Assembly (NCBI RefSeq): GCF_900143065.1
Contig: NZ_FRCX01000013.1
Location: forward strand, 1-64,000
DNA from: Duganella sacchari
GTDB taxonomy: Bacteria > Pseudomonadota > Gammaproteobacteria > Burkholderiales > Burkholderiaceae_D
Direction: 5' to 3'
DNA: 64,000 nt
In this document: positions 29,056 to 38,843 of the stretch, in pieces
Numbering within the stretch: position 1 is the first letter of the stretch
Layout of the letters: every line of letters starts with the position of its first letter
Position numbers and translations under genes: made by a program
The notes under the pieces: generated by a model
The model's input: the letters and a program-made list of their open reading frames with translations, nothing else
Database searches by the model: none
What the model was told of the DNA's origin: nothing

Positions 29056-30831
29056 TCACTCAAGACTAGAGTACGGGCTCTTGCCGCCATCCGCGATGAA
29101 CTGGTCGACGCGCGCCTCCAGCACGGGCAGCGGCACCGATCCCAGTTGCAGCACCGTGTCGTGGAAGGCGCGGATATCGAACTTCTGTCCCAGCGCCTTT
29201 TCCGCTTTCTTGCGTGCGTTGATGATGCTCATTTCGCCCAGGTAGTAGGACAGCGCCTGGCCCGGCCACGAAATATAGCGGTCCACCTCCGTTTCAATTT
29301 CATGGTCCGACAGCGCGGTGTTGGCATGCAGGTAGTCCTGCGCCTGTTTGCGGGTCCAGCCCTTGCTGTGGATGCCGGTGTCCACCACCAGGCGGGAAGC
29401 ACGCCAGGCCTGATAACTGAGCATGCCAAATACTTCGTACGGCGTTTCATACATGCCCATTTCGGCGCCCAGGCGTTCGCTGTACAGCGCCCAGCCTTCG
29501 CCGAAAGCCGAGATGTAGGCATTGCGGAATGGTGGACGTCCCTTCTGCTCCATCGCCACCGGCATCTGGAACGCGTGGCCCGGCGCCGATTCGTGCAGCG
29601 TCAGCGCCGGCATGCTGTACAGCGCGCGCGATGGCAGGTTGTAGGTGTTGACCAGGTAGACGCCAGGACCGCCGCGGCCCGAAGTGTAGAACGGCGCCTG
29701 GTCGTCCGGCACCGGTATCACCGCAAAGCGGCGGCGCGGCAGATAGCCAAAGTACTGCGCCACTTTGCCGTCAAATTTCTTGGCGACCCAGGCAGAGCGC
29801 ATCAGCAGTTCCTCCGGCGTTTTGGCGTAGAACTGCGGATCGGTACGCAGGAATTGCAGGAAGGCCGGCAGATCGCCTTTAAAATCAACCTGCTTGATCA
29901 CGTCCTGCATCTCGGCGCGGATCTTGGCCATTTCTTCCAGGCCGATGTTGTGGATCTGGTCCGCGCTCAGCGAGGTGGTGGTGAACTCCACGATCTTCGA
30001 CTGGTAGTAGGCTTTACCATCCGGCAGGCTTTCCGCCGCCAGCTCCTCGCGCGCTTTGGGCACATACTCTTCGCGCATGAACTTCAGCAGGTTTTTATAG
30101 GCCGGGACCACCGCCGTTTCAATCGCTTTCACGCCCTGCGCGCGCAGCTCTTCCTGCTTGGCGGCCGGCATACTGGCCGGCATGGTCTTGAATGGCAGGT
30201 AGAACACCGTGTCCTGCGGCGTCTTCGCATCGCTCACCGAGGTGATGGACGCGTCGCGGCCAACCAGCGTGACCTTCGGCGGCGTGAAGCCGCGCGCCAG
30301 GCCGGCACGCATGTTGACGATTTCGTCGTTGAAGTAGCGTGGCACGTCAGCCAGCTGTTTCACATAATCGCGGTACTCAGCCTCGGTGGCCATGGTTCGG
30401 CGCGCGGTGCCGGCCATGTTCGACCAGAAGGCGCTGTCGGCGTTGAGCGGTTTTTCAAATTCGCGGAACTGCTGGGCGGCGAGGAAGGCGGCAATCTGCG
30501 CCTTGTACACCTGGTAGTTGATGCGCTCCGGCGCCGACAGTTTCGACTCCTTGATCCCCTCCAGCTTTTTCATCACGCCCTGCCAATACGCGGTACGGCT
30601 GTTCTGCGTGGCGAGATCGATACGCGGCAGCGCGGGCGATACGCCGCTGTCGTCGTCGTCCTCGCCGTCTTCCTGCTTCTGGCTCAGACGCCACTTCCAC
30701 TCCTGGGTGTAGATCGCCTTGAACTGGGCGTCCGCCGGACCTGCTTTAACCGCCGTCGCCGCAGCGTTGGCGACACCAAGACACAACAGCATGCATGCAC
30801 CGGCTATCGCGGCGCTGAACTTCTTTTCCAT
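29056..30831 (-). CDS. DUF885 family exported metallopeptidase-like protein
   Basis: The 591-residue protein has a signal peptide (AAIAGACMLLCLGVANA) and a DUF885 domain. The putative zinc-binding motif LTLHESAPGHAFQ (HExxPGH) is at about residues 415-430, followed by the distal FGEGWALYSERLGAEMG. The fold resembles M32-type carboxypeptidases, suggesting peptide hydrolysis in the periplasm; no substrate is known for this branch. It is 24 bp downstream of the c-di-GMP gene in the same direction and could be weakly co-transcribed. Confidence 0.85.
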   Translation of the reverse strand: MEKKFSAAIAGACMLLCLGVANAAATAVKAGPADAQFKAIYTQEWKWRLSQKQEDGEDDDDSGVSPALPRIDLATQNSRTAYWQGVMKKLEGIKESKLSAPERINYQVYKAQIAAFLAAQQFREFEKPLNADSAFWSNMAGTARRTMATEAEYRDYVKQLADVPRYFNDEIVNMRAGLARGFTPPKVTLVGRDASITSVSDAKTPQDTVFYLPFKTMPASMPAAKQEELRAQGVKAIETAVVPAYKNLLKFMREEYVPKAREELAAESLPDGKAYYQSKIVEFTTTSLSADQIHNIGLEEMAKIRAEMQDVIKQVDFKGDLPAFLQFLRTDPQFYAKTPEELLMRSAWVAKKFDGKVAQYFGYLPRRRFAVIPVPDDQAPFYTSGRGGPGVYLVNTYNLPSRALYSMPALTLHESAPGHAFQMPVAMEQKGRPPFRNAYISAFGEGWALYSERLGAEMGMYETPYEVFGMLSYQAWRASRLVVDTGIHSKGWTRKQAQDYLHANTALSDHEIETEVDRYISWPGQALSYYLGEMSIINARKKAEKALGQKFDIRAFHDTVLQLGSVPLPVLEARVDQFIADGGKSPYSSLE

Positions 30832-30855
30832 AGCACTCCAGGGAGAAAGGTTGGT

Positions 30856-33036
30856 TTACATATCCTGCAAATTACGGCGCTCGCGCAGCAGCGCGCTGAA
30901 TCCTTCGGCGTTTAGCGGGCGGCTGAAATAGTAGCCCTGCATCTCATCGCAACCATGTTCGGCGAGGAACTGCACCTGCTCGCGCGTCTCGACACCTTCC
31001 GCAATCACGCGCATATTCAGGTTGTGCGCCAGCGAGATGACGGACAACGCGATGGCCGAATCCGCGCTGTTGGTGGTCACATCATCGACGAAGGATTTAT
31101 CGATCTTCAGCACGTCAATCGGAAAGCGCTTCAGATAACTGAGACTGGAATAGCCCGTACCAAAGTCGTCCAGCGAAATGTGGACGCCAATGTCCTTCAA
31201 GCGGCGCAGCGATGCCACGGCTTTATTCGGATCGCCCATCACCGTGCCTTCGGTGATTTCCAGGCCCAGATATTCCGGCGCCAGGCCATATTTGCGCAAC
31301 GTGCTTTCCACATAGGGCACGGTGGCATCGTGAGCGAACTGCCCCGCCGCCAGGTTGACCGCGACCTTGATCTGGCCCAGCCCCTGTTCATGCCACACTT
31401 TCATCTGCGCGCACACGCTCTCCAGCACCCATTCACCGATCGAGTTGACCAGGCCATATTCCTCGGCCAACGGAATGAAGCGGTTGGGCGGCACCTTGCC
31501 CAGCACCGCGTTATCCCAGCGCAGCAGCGCCTCCGCGCCAACCATGGCGCCGGTCTTCAGGCAGACCTGCGGCTGGTAGTGGACTTCAAACTCGTCGCGC
31601 GCAATGGCCCCACGCAGCTGACTCTGGATCGCCAGCTTGTCGCGGATTTCCGCATCCATGCGCTCGGTGAAGAAGGCGTAGTTGTCACGGCCGATCTCCT
31701 TGGCGCGGAACAGCGCCGTATCGGCATTGCGCACCAGTTCATCGAAGCTCTCGCCATCGGTGAGGCTGACGGCGATGCCGATGCTGGAAGTGACGGTGAT
31801 CTGCTGGCCGTCGATCATGAGTTCCTTGCGCAGGCCAGCCAGGATTTTCTGCGCCAGCGCGATGGTGTCATTGAGTTGCGCGTCGTCAGCCACAATGATC
31901 TGGAATTCATCGCCGCCATGACGGCTGACGATATCCCCTTCACGTACAGTCTCGCTCAGGTACTTGGCCACCACCTGCAGCGCCTTGTCGCCCATGTCAT
32001 GGCCGTACGAGTCATTGATGCTCTTGAAGCGGTCCAGGTCCAGGCACATGAGCGCGACGCAACGGCCATCGCGGCGCGCGGTGGACAGCACCTGCACGAA
32101 GCGTTCGCGCGCCAGCATGCGGTTCGGCAGTCCGGTCAGCGCGTCGTGGTTGGACAGGAAGTCGATCAGGTGCTGCTCGGCCTTGCGCTCGGTGATGTCC
32201 ATGAACACCGCCACGTGGTTGATGACATGGCCCTGTTCATCCCGTACCACGGAAGCGCTGAGCAGGCCGGGAAAGGTGTCGCCATTCTTGCGGCGCGCCA
32301 GGATTTCGCCCGACCAGTGGCCGGTTTTGACCACCGAAGTCACCATGGTGGCGAAGGAGCTGGCATCCATATCGCCCGCATGCAGCAGGCCGACACTCTG
32401 CCCCAGCACCTCCTGCGCGGTGTAGCCGGAGATCTGCGTAAAGGCGGGATTGGTGGCGACGATGCGGGCGTCGCGGTCGGTGACCACAATCGCGTCCTGC
32501 GTCGCCTCAAACACCTGGCTGGCGAGACGCAGGAATTCCTCGTTGGCGCGGCGCTGTTCGACCTCCCGCGCCAGTTCGGCGGTACGCTCCGCCACGCGCT
32601 GCTCCAGCAAGGCGCGTTCTTCCGCCAGCGCTTTCTGCGCCCGGCCCAGTTTGACGTGAGCGTCGGTACGGGCCAGGATTTCCTCGGCCTGGAACGGCTT
32701 GGCGATAAAGTCGACCGCGCCCAGTTCAAAACCGCGCACCTTGTCGTCGGTGTCGTGTTGGGCGGACAGGAAGATCACCGGCACCTGGTTCAGTTCCGGC
32801 GTGGCTTTCAGACGGCGGCAGACTTCAAAGCCGTCGATGCCGGGCATGCGGATGTCGAGCAGAATCAGTTCCGGCGGACGCGATTGCGCGGTCCACAGGG
32901 CCAGTTCGCCGTTTGGCGCCTGGCGCACGTAGTACCCCGCTTCCGTCAGCAGGTCGCTGAGTAGCTTGAGCGAGGCCGGCGTGTCCTCCACGATCAGCAC
33001 TTCGCCCTTGGTCTGTTGTTCCGACAAATCCCGATG
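30856..33036 (-). CDS. REC-PAS-GGDEF-EAL c-di-GMP signalling protein
   Basis: The 726-residue protein has, in order, a receiver (residues 12-130, phospho-acceptor in LILLDIRMPG), a coiled coil (EERALLEQRVAERTAELARE), a PAS domain at about 165-290, a GGDEF domain (SRHGGDEFQIIV) and an EAL domain (GAEALLRW, LEITEGTVMG, DDFGTGYSSLSYLKR). Both catalytic signatures are intact, so it may make and break c-di-GMP with phosphorylation choosing the balance. I chose ATG 33036, which has a GAGAGAG ribosome site. The gene follows the hybrid kinase gene by 50 bp on the same strand, its likely phosphate donor. Confidence 0.92.
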   Translation of the reverse strand, partial: HRDLSEQQTKGEVLIVEDTPASLKLLSDLLTEAGYYVRQAPNGELALWTAQSRPPELILLDIRMPGIDGFEVCRRLKATPELNQVPVIFLSAQHDTDDKVRGFELGAVDFIAKPFQAEEILARTDAHVKLGRAQKALAEERALLEQRVAERTAELAREVEQRRANEEFLRLASQVFEATQDAIVVTDRDARIVATNPAFTQISGYTAQEVLGQSVGLLHAGDMDASSFATMVTSVVKTGHWSGEILARRKNGDTFPGLLSASVVRDEQGHVINHVAVFMDITERKAEQHLIDFLSNHDALTGLPNRMLARERFVQVLSTARRDGRCVALMCLDLDRFKSINDSYGHDMGDKALQVVAKYLSETVREGDIVSRHGGDEFQIIVADDAQLNDTIALAQKILAGLRKELMIDGQQITVTSSIGIAVSLTDGESFDELVRNADTALFRAKEIGRDNYAFFTERMDAEIRDKLAIQSQLRGAIARDEFEVHYQPQVCLKTGAMVGAEALLRWDNAVLGKVPPNRFIPLAEEYGLVNSIGEWVLESVCAQMKVWHEQGLGQIKVAVNLAAGQFAHDATVPYVESTLRKYGLAPEYLGLEITEGTVMGDPNKAVASLRRLKDIGVHISLDDFGTGYSSLSYLKRFPIDVLKIDKSFVDDVTTNSADSAIALSVISLAHNLNMRVIAEGVETREQVQFLAEHGCDEMQGYYFSRPLNAEGFSALLRERRNLQDM

Positions 33037-33086
33037 CATGTAAAAACTCTCTCGCCTGATTAGCTGCATTCTCTATGATATACCGG

Positions 33087-35648
33087 TCAGGCCGAGGCCA
33101 CCAATTCAGTACCCGCCTGATCCAGCAATGCGCAGAGTTGCGGGTACTGGTGCAGCTGAATCATATGCTCGATGCGCGCCACCACATCGCCCAGCGCCGG
33201 CGGCAATGGCGCCAGCAACTGCGCCACGCGCGACAGATTCAGCTCCTGCAGAGCCGTTTTCAGTTCGGCGCGCAGCACGGGCGCCAGCTGGCGCAGGTCT
33301 TCCGCCGCCAGCGGCTGCGGCGCGGCCTGGCGCACGCCGTGATGACGGCGCACGAACTGCAGGTCGAGCTGCTGCTCCAGCACGGCGTACAGCTGCTCCT
33401 GTTCCACCGGCTTGCGCAGGAATTCATCGGCGCCGGCGTGCAGCGCCTCCTCGCGCTCTTCGGTGAATGCGGACGCTGTCAACATGACGATGCGCGGCTG
33501 TTGAATATCCGGGTTGGCGCGGATCTGGCGTGTAGCGCTGATGCCGTCCAGCGTCGGCATGCGCCAGTCCATGAACACCAGGTCCGGCTGCCATACATCC
33601 ACCATGGCCAGCGCCTGCGCGCCATCGCCGACTGCGGCAATCTCGAAGCCCAGCGGTTTAAGCAGGCTTTCCAGCAGCGCGCAGCCGTCGGCGTTGTCAT
33701 CGGCGACCAGGATGCGGCGGCGCTGCTGCGGTTGCAGAGGGCTGACTTCATCCTCGCCGGCCACCGGCGCCTCATCCGCGACCTGCACCGCCACCGTGAA
33801 CGAGAATGTAGCGCCCTCGCCCGGCGCCGATTGCAGCGCCAGCGTGCCGCCCATCAGCTGCACGAATTCGCGCGAGATGGTCAGCCCCAGGCCGGTGCCC
33901 TCTTTAGCCCCCGGACCATCGGCCTGGATGAACGGTTCAAAGATGCGCGACTGGTCTTCGGTGGCAATGCCGGGACCATTGTCGATCACGGAAAACGTCA
34001 ACTCACAGGCGCCGTTGCGCGCGCTGCAGCGCACTTTCAGCGTCACCTTGCCCTGCGCGGTGAACTTGACCGCGTTCGACATCAGATTCAGCAGCACCTG
34101 GCGCAGCTTGGTGCCGTCCACCCGCGCGCTGGCCGGCAGGCCGACGCTGTCCAGCACCAGCTCCACGCCGGTCTGGCCGGCGCGCATGCTGACCATGTCC
34201 ATGACTTCCTGCAGCATGTCGTTGAGGTTGACCACCTCCGTTTGCAGCACGGCGCGGCCAGCCTCGATCTTGGACAGTTCAAGAATATCGTTAATCAGCG
34301 TGAGCAGATGCTGGCCGGAGCGATGGATGATGGCCAGGTTGCGCTTCTCTTCCGGCAGCATGTTCTTGGAGTCCGCCATCAGGCGCGAGAAACCGATCAC
34401 GGAGTTCAGCGGCGTGCGCAGCTCATGGCTCATATTTGCCAGGAAGGTGGACTTGGCGCGGTTCGCCGCCTGCGCCTGGCGCACCGCCACCGACAGCGCG
34501 TTGGTACGCTCGGCCACCAGCTCCTCAAGATGGATGCGGTGGCGGCGCAGTTCCGCTTCCGCCGTGCGGCTGGCCGTGACGTCGTAATTCACGCCGACCA
34601 TGCGCTGAGGGTGGCCGTCCGCATCGCGGAAGATCATGGCGTCCGCTTTCAGATAGTGCAGCGAACCGTCAGGCCAGATCAGGCGGAACTCCACATCAAA
34701 TTCCGCGCTGCCGTTGAGTGCCTGCTGCAGCAGCATTTCGGTAGGAATCGCGTCGTCCGGATGGATCATGCTGCGCCAGCTGTGCATGGGCTTTTCCAGC
34801 TTGCGGCCTTCCAGGCCATGCAGCCGGTACATCTGCTCGTCCCACACCATTTCGTCCGTGGCGATATTCCAGTCCCAGATGCCGATGGCCGCCGCACCGG
34901 AGGCGATCTGCAGGCGCTCTTCGCTCGCATGCATGGCCACGTAGCGGCTCTCCATGAGCCGCACCATCTCGCGGATCGAGGCATTCAGTGTTTTCAGTTC
35001 GCCCGTGTACCAGTCGCGCGGCGGCGAGGCGCCCGGGTTCTGGCCCGCTTTCACGCTGGCCGCGTAACGCTCGATATTGGTCAGAGGCTTGAGGATGAGC
35101 TGCCATAGCAGCAGATAAAGGCTCAGCACCAGCGTCACGTCCAGCACGAAAATCAGGCCGGCGATGGTGTACAGGCGCTGGCGCAGCTGCTCGATCAGCA
35201 CCGCCGGCGAGGCATACACGGTAATGGTGCCGATATTCTGCCCACCCGCCACGATGGGCCGCTGCTCGGACAGCAGCTCGGGATCGGACGGCAAGCGCTC
35301 CGCCGGCACCAGCTGCGCCTGTTCATTACGGGTGAGGATAAAAGGATGGTTGCTGGCCACCGGCGCCACCGCGCTGGCATACAGGTCGCGGTTACTCAGA
35401 CCGCTCTTCATGATGGTGACGATTTGGGTTTCGTCGAAATTCCAGGCTGGCAGCGCCACGGCGGACGCCAGCTCGTCGGCGCTGTTGGCCAGTGTCTTAT
35501 GCAGCTGCTCCCAGCGCTGTGCGCGTTCGACCTGGTAGAAATACAGCGCAAACGTCGTCAAAACCAGTGTCACCACGGCGGTGAGCGTCACGCTGACGAA
35601 TACGGCGATCGATACTTTTCCTGCACGGCGGGCAAGTCGGACCAACAT
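33087..35648 (-). CDS. Membrane hybrid sensor histidine kinase (PAS, HisKA, HATPase, REC)
   Basis: The 853-residue kinase has an N-terminal helix (ISIAVFVSVTLTAVVTLVLTT-like segment, residues 12-38), a periplasmic sensor of about 120 residues, a second helix (LIFVLDVTLVLSLYLLLW), a HAMP-like linker and a PAS domain at about 245-370. HisKA follows with FLANMSHELRTPLN, then HATPase (DNGPGIA, GTGLGLTIS) and a receiver with DLVFMDWRMPTLDG. A helical tail of about 70 residues closes it. It probably passes phosphate to the REC-GGDEF-EAL protein encoded 50 bp downstream. The sensed ligand is unknown. Confidence 0.92.
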   Translation of the reverse strand: MLVRLARRAGKVSIAVFVSVTLTAVVTLVLTTFALYFYQVERAQRWEQLHKTLANSADELASAVALPAWNFDETQIVTIMKSGLSNRDLYASAVAPVASNHPFILTRNEQAQLVPAERLPSDPELLSEQRPIVAGGQNIGTITVYASPAVLIEQLRQRLYTIAGLIFVLDVTLVLSLYLLLWQLILKPLTNIERYAASVKAGQNPGASPPRDWYTGELKTLNASIREMVRLMESRYVAMHASEERLQIASGAAAIGIWDWNIATDEMVWDEQMYRLHGLEGRKLEKPMHSWRSMIHPDDAIPTEMLLQQALNGSAEFDVEFRLIWPDGSLHYLKADAMIFRDADGHPQRMVGVNYDVTASRTAEAELRRHRIHLEELVAERTNALSVAVRQAQAANRAKSTFLANMSHELRTPLNSVIGFSRLMADSKNMLPEEKRNLAIIHRSGQHLLTLINDILELSKIEAGRAVLQTEVVNLNDMLQEVMDMVSMRAGQTGVELVLDSVGLPASARVDGTKLRQVLLNLMSNAVKFTAQGKVTLKVRCSARNGACELTFSVIDNGPGIATEDQSRIFEPFIQADGPGAKEGTGLGLTISREFVQLMGGTLALQSAPGEGATFSFTVAVQVADEAPVAGEDEVSPLQPQQRRRILVADDNADGCALLESLLKPLGFEIAAVGDGAQALAMVDVWQPDLVFMDWRMPTLDGISATRQIRANPDIQQPRIVMLTASAFTEEREEALHAGADEFLRKPVEQEQLYAVLEQQLDLQFVRRHHGVRQAAPQPLAAEDLRQLAPVLRAELKTALQELNLSRVAQLLAPLPPALGDVVARIEHMIQLHQYPQLCALLDQAGTELVASA

Positions 35649-35735
35649 CGGAAAACCATTCTTTGGGGGTTAATCTTTGCTGCTACGACTTAGATCATAG
35701 GTTCAATCCAGCTTGAAGTCTATGTAAATTTGCGC

Positions 35736-37382
35736 TCAAGCAACATCCTTATGAGTATGTAATTGATCGAACGCATTAGCGGTACTCAGGAAGACTTTAC
35801 CGTTCAATTCCTGCAGGAACGTACTATTGCGTAGACGATCCATGACCGGCCCTTTCACCTCGGCCAGGTGCAGGCCGATGCCGCGCCGCTTGACGCTTTG
35901 ATTCAACTCCGACAGCGACATCAGCGCGGTCGTATCGATAGAGCTGACCGCCGACATCACCAGCACCAGGTCGCGCGCGCTGTGGTGCGTGGCCAGCTCG
36001 CATTCGATGCGTTCGCTCACCGCTTCCACGTTACCGAAGAACAAATTGGCATCGATGCGCAGCGCCAGCAATTCTGGCTGGGTTTCGGCCGGATAGCGCT
36101 CGATATTGCGGAAATGCTCGGTGCCGGCGATGCGCCCCAGCACCGCGATATGCGGACGGCTGGCGCGCCAGATCAGGGTGCCCATGGACAGCGCCACGCC
36201 GATGATCACACCCGCCTCCACCCCCAGCACCAGCACGCCGAGGCAGGTCGCGCCCCACGCCAGCGCATCGCCGCGGTCATACTGCCAGGCGGTGTGCAAA
36301 ATCCCCATCTCCAGCATGCCCAGCACGGCAACGATGATGGTGGCCGCCAGCACCGGCAACGGTAGCAGCGACAGCCAGCCGGTTGGCGCCAACAATGCGC
36401 AGGCCAGCAGCATCGCCGTGATCAAACTCGCCAGCGGCGTGTTGGCGCCAGCGGCGAAATTCACGGCGGAACGCGACAGGCTGCCCGTCACCGGAAAACC
36501 GCCAGACAACGCGCTCGCCACATTGGCCGCACCGAGGCCGATCAGCTCATGATTGCTGACCAGCTTTTCATTGCGCTTGAGCGCCAGCGCCTGCGCGCCT
36601 GACATCGACATCAGGAACACGATAAAGCCGATCAGCAAACCCGGTTGCAGCAAGGCGCGCCAATGCGCGCTGGAGGACGCCAGATTCAGATGCGGCAGGC
36701 CAGCCGGCACGGCGCCGGTGGTGCGTATGCCCATCTCGGCCAGCCCTGTCGTCGCCATCAGCAGAATGCCGCCCAGGACCACAAACATCGGCGCCAGCTT
36801 GGCGCCAATATCGGCAGCGACGGGTGGCAGGCCGCAGCGTTTGAGCAGCGCCGCGCCATACATCCGCGCCAGCACCAGCACCAGCAGCGCGCCCACACCC
36901 AGCGCTGCGCTGGGCAGATGGGCCTGCGGCAGCGCTGCGCCAAGCAAGGTACGCAACTGATCGGTCGCGATGACAATGGCCGAGCCGACCGTAAAGCCGC
37001 TCATCACAGGACGGGAGAAAAAGTTGGCCAGAAAGCCCATGCGCAGCAAGCCGCACAGCAGCAGCACCGCGCCGGCCACCAGCGCCAGCTGCGCCGCCAG
37101 CACGCCCGCCAGGGCAGAACCCGGCGCAGCCATGGGGCCGATCGCAGCGGCGGTCATGAGCGAGATAATGGCCATCGGGCCGACCGACTGCGTCATGCTG
37201 CTGCCGAACAGCGCGTAGACAATGGGCGGCGCAATGCTGGCATAGATCCCGACCACCGGCGGCAGCCCCGCCACCAGCGCATAGGCCATACCTTGCGGAA
37301 TCATCATCATCGCCACCACCAGCCCGGCACTGATATCGCCCGGGAGCTGGTGACGCCGGTATCGCTTCAACCATTGCAACAT
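35736..37382 (-). CDS. SulP-family anion transporter with STAS domain
   Basis: The 548-residue protein has about 11-12 transmembrane segments with the SulP signature (PGDISAGLVVAMMMIPQGMAYA) and a C-terminal STAS domain at about 430-540 (VLVMSAVSSIDTTALMSLSE, the Ser/Thr phosphorylation-type loop). Family members move sulfate, bicarbonate or dicarboxylates across the inner membrane. No carbonic anhydrase or sulfate gene adjoins, so the substrate stays open. It is monocistronic. Confidence 0.9.
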   Translation of the reverse strand: MLQWLKRYRRHQLPGDISAGLVVAMMMIPQGMAYALVAGLPPVVGIYASIAPPIVYALFGSSMTQSVGPMAIISLMTAAAIGPMAAPGSALAGVLAAQLALVAGAVLLLCGLLRMGFLANFFSRPVMSGFTVGSAIVIATDQLRTLLGAALPQAHLPSAALGVGALLVLVLARMYGAALLKRCGLPPVAADIGAKLAPMFVVLGGILLMATTGLAEMGIRTTGAVPAGLPHLNLASSSAHWRALLQPGLLIGFIVFLMSMSGAQALALKRNEKLVSNHELIGLGAANVASALSGGFPVTGSLSRSAVNFAAGANTPLASLITAMLLACALLAPTGWLSLLPLPVLAATIIVAVLGMLEMGILHTAWQYDRGDALAWGATCLGVLVLGVEAGVIIGVALSMGTLIWRASRPHIAVLGRIAGTEHFRNIERYPAETQPELLALRIDANLFFGNVEAVSERIECELATHHSARDLVLVMSAVSSIDTTALMSLSELNQSVKRRGIGLHLAEVKGPVMDRLRNSTFLQELNGKVFLSTANAFDQLHTHKDVA

Positions 37383-37527
37383 TTTGTTCGTTACGGCTCA
37401 ACTTGGAAATGCCGTCAGTTTACCGTAAATAATTATTTTTCATAAGCTTATTTCAAAAAGTCATAAGCAATAGTATGGCGGTCTAAGAATCACCCTACTC
37501 CGTCATATGGAGCAGCAAGTAGATGGT

Positions 37528-38259
37528 TCAAAACTGGGTCAAGAACTCTCTCAGCGTAGGCAAAAGATCTTGATCGACGAGCCGGGTTTCGATTGCATTT
37601 GCGATCTGGACATGTGCTGGATTTTCGGCAGAGAAGACGTCGGTAGTGGAAACGAGGAGCGTGCCTGATACGCCCTTCTTCTGCTTGTCCGCAATGACGA
37701 TGACTTGCGCTGCCTCTGGGACCTGTTGAGGTGTTAATTCAAAGGGAAGATAAATCATCCATCCCACTGGCGGACGATCCTGGAAAATTTTGTGGTCGTC
37801 ATATCCCCATGGCGTCACTTTTATTAGCATAGGATTCCAGATATCCACGATTCCACGTACCAGCTCGACTACGTTTTGATAATCCTCAAAAGCCCGAATG
37901 CCGTCTTCGATCAAGGACAGATTTGAGGGAATACGGCCCGTGTTATACATCGTCGTAAGTGTTGTTCCTCCCGCATTTTCTTGTCCATTCCAAACGCCAA
38001 GTGTGCGCAAATCCGACGCGTGGCTGTCCTTATCTGCCCTGGCGATAGCAAGGGCCGCATCGGTCGGGCCAGTCGTGTTAAAAGCGGCGTTTAGGCGTGA
38101 ATTGGCAGGGGTGTCAGCGGGAGGACACCAATCGCTAATCGGAAGACCGATTGTCGCTAGAACTGACGCTAGCTTCCACAGATCGTAATATTGATCTTCT
38201 ATTGTCGGTAAAGTTACGCCTGTTCGAAAATTGGCGCTAATTTTAAGGTAGAGGCTCAT
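37528..38259 (-). CDS. Hypothetical protein, possibly Imm52-family immunity protein
   Basis: The 243-residue soluble protein has no signal or membrane segment. The N-terminal half (YYDLWKLASVLATIGLPISDW, then DLRTLGVWNGQ) looks to me like Imm52, an immunity family of polymorphic toxin systems; this is a recollection, not a search. The rest (VTPWGYDDHKIFQDRPPVGW) has no clear motif. GC is clearly lower by eye than in its neighbours, a sign of recent transfer. No toxin, VgrG or Rhs gene is nearby, so if it is an immunity protein it is an orphan. Confidence 0.55.
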   Translation of the reverse strand: MSLYLKISANFRTGVTLPTIEDQYYDLWKLASVLATIGLPISDWCPPADTPANSRLNAAFNTTGPTDAALAIARADKDSHASDLRTLGVWNGQENAGGTTLTTMYNTGRIPSNLSLIEDGIRAFEDYQNVVELVRGIVDIWNPMLIKVTPWGYDDHKIFQDRPPVGWMIYLPFELTPQQVPEAAQVIVIADKQKKGVSGTLLVSTTDVFSAENPAHVQIANAIETRLVDQDLLPTLREFLTQF

Positions 38260-38351
38260 GGTGTCAGATGCCTTGCGATTGGAAAAAATCCTGGAAGACC
38301 TCAGCAGAGTAACGGTAGCTTAACGGTTGCATGAAAATGCCGAAGCACATT

Positions 38352-38843
38352 TCAGCAAGTCAGCGCACCTTCGATGGTCAACAGCGTTTGCTTGGCGGCC
38401 AGGCCGCCGGCAAAGCCAGTCAGCTCGCCGCTGGCGCCAATCACGCGGTGGCATGGGGCGATGATGGAGATGGGGTTGCGGCCGTTCGCCGCGCCCACGG
38501 CGCGTACCGCCGCAGGTTTGCCGATCTGTCTGGCGATCTGGGAGTAGGTCCTGGTTTCGCCGAACGGTATCGTCAGCAACGCCGCCCAGACCTGCTGCTG
38601 GAAATCCGTCCCTTTGAAGTCCAGTTTGACCTCGAACCTGCTGCGCTGGCCGGCAAAGTATTCGGCCAGTTGCTCGGCCACTTTCGCCAGCACGGCGCTG
38701 CTGCGGTTTTCGATCATGGGTTCCAGCCGCACGCGGTTCGGGCGCTCGTTTTCCCACAGTATGGCGGCCAGCACGTCGCCTTTGGCCACCAGCTGCAGTT
38801 TGCCCACTGGGGATGCCGCCCACATGTAATCGTAATGCGTCAT
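38352..38843 (-). CDS. ogt: Methylated-DNA--protein-cysteine methyltransferase
   Basis: This 163-residue suicide repair enzyme takes the methyl group from O6-methylguanine onto its active-site Cys, seen in ISIIAPCHRVIG. The helix-turn-helix (TIPFGETRTYSQIARQIGKP) and FAGGLAAKQTLLTIEG at the C-terminus complete the family pattern. There is no Ada-type regulatory N-terminus, so it is the constitutive Ogt type. It overlaps the TetR gene by 4 bp, making a two-gene operon. Confidence 0.95.
   Translation of the reverse strand: MTHYDYMWAASPVGKLQLVAKGDVLAAILWENERPNRVRLEPMIENRSSAVLAKVAEQLAEYFAGQRSRFEVKLDFKGTDFQQQVWAALLTIPFGETRTYSQIARQIGKPAAVRAVGAANGRNPISIIAPCHRVIGASGELTGFAGGLAAKQTLLTIEGALTC

Noticed and set aside
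28936..35108. Three long plus-strand frames (659, 669 and 677 residues)
   Set aside because: They are antisense to the DUF885, GGDEF-EAL and hybrid kinase genes. GC-rich codon bias keeps the opposite frame open.
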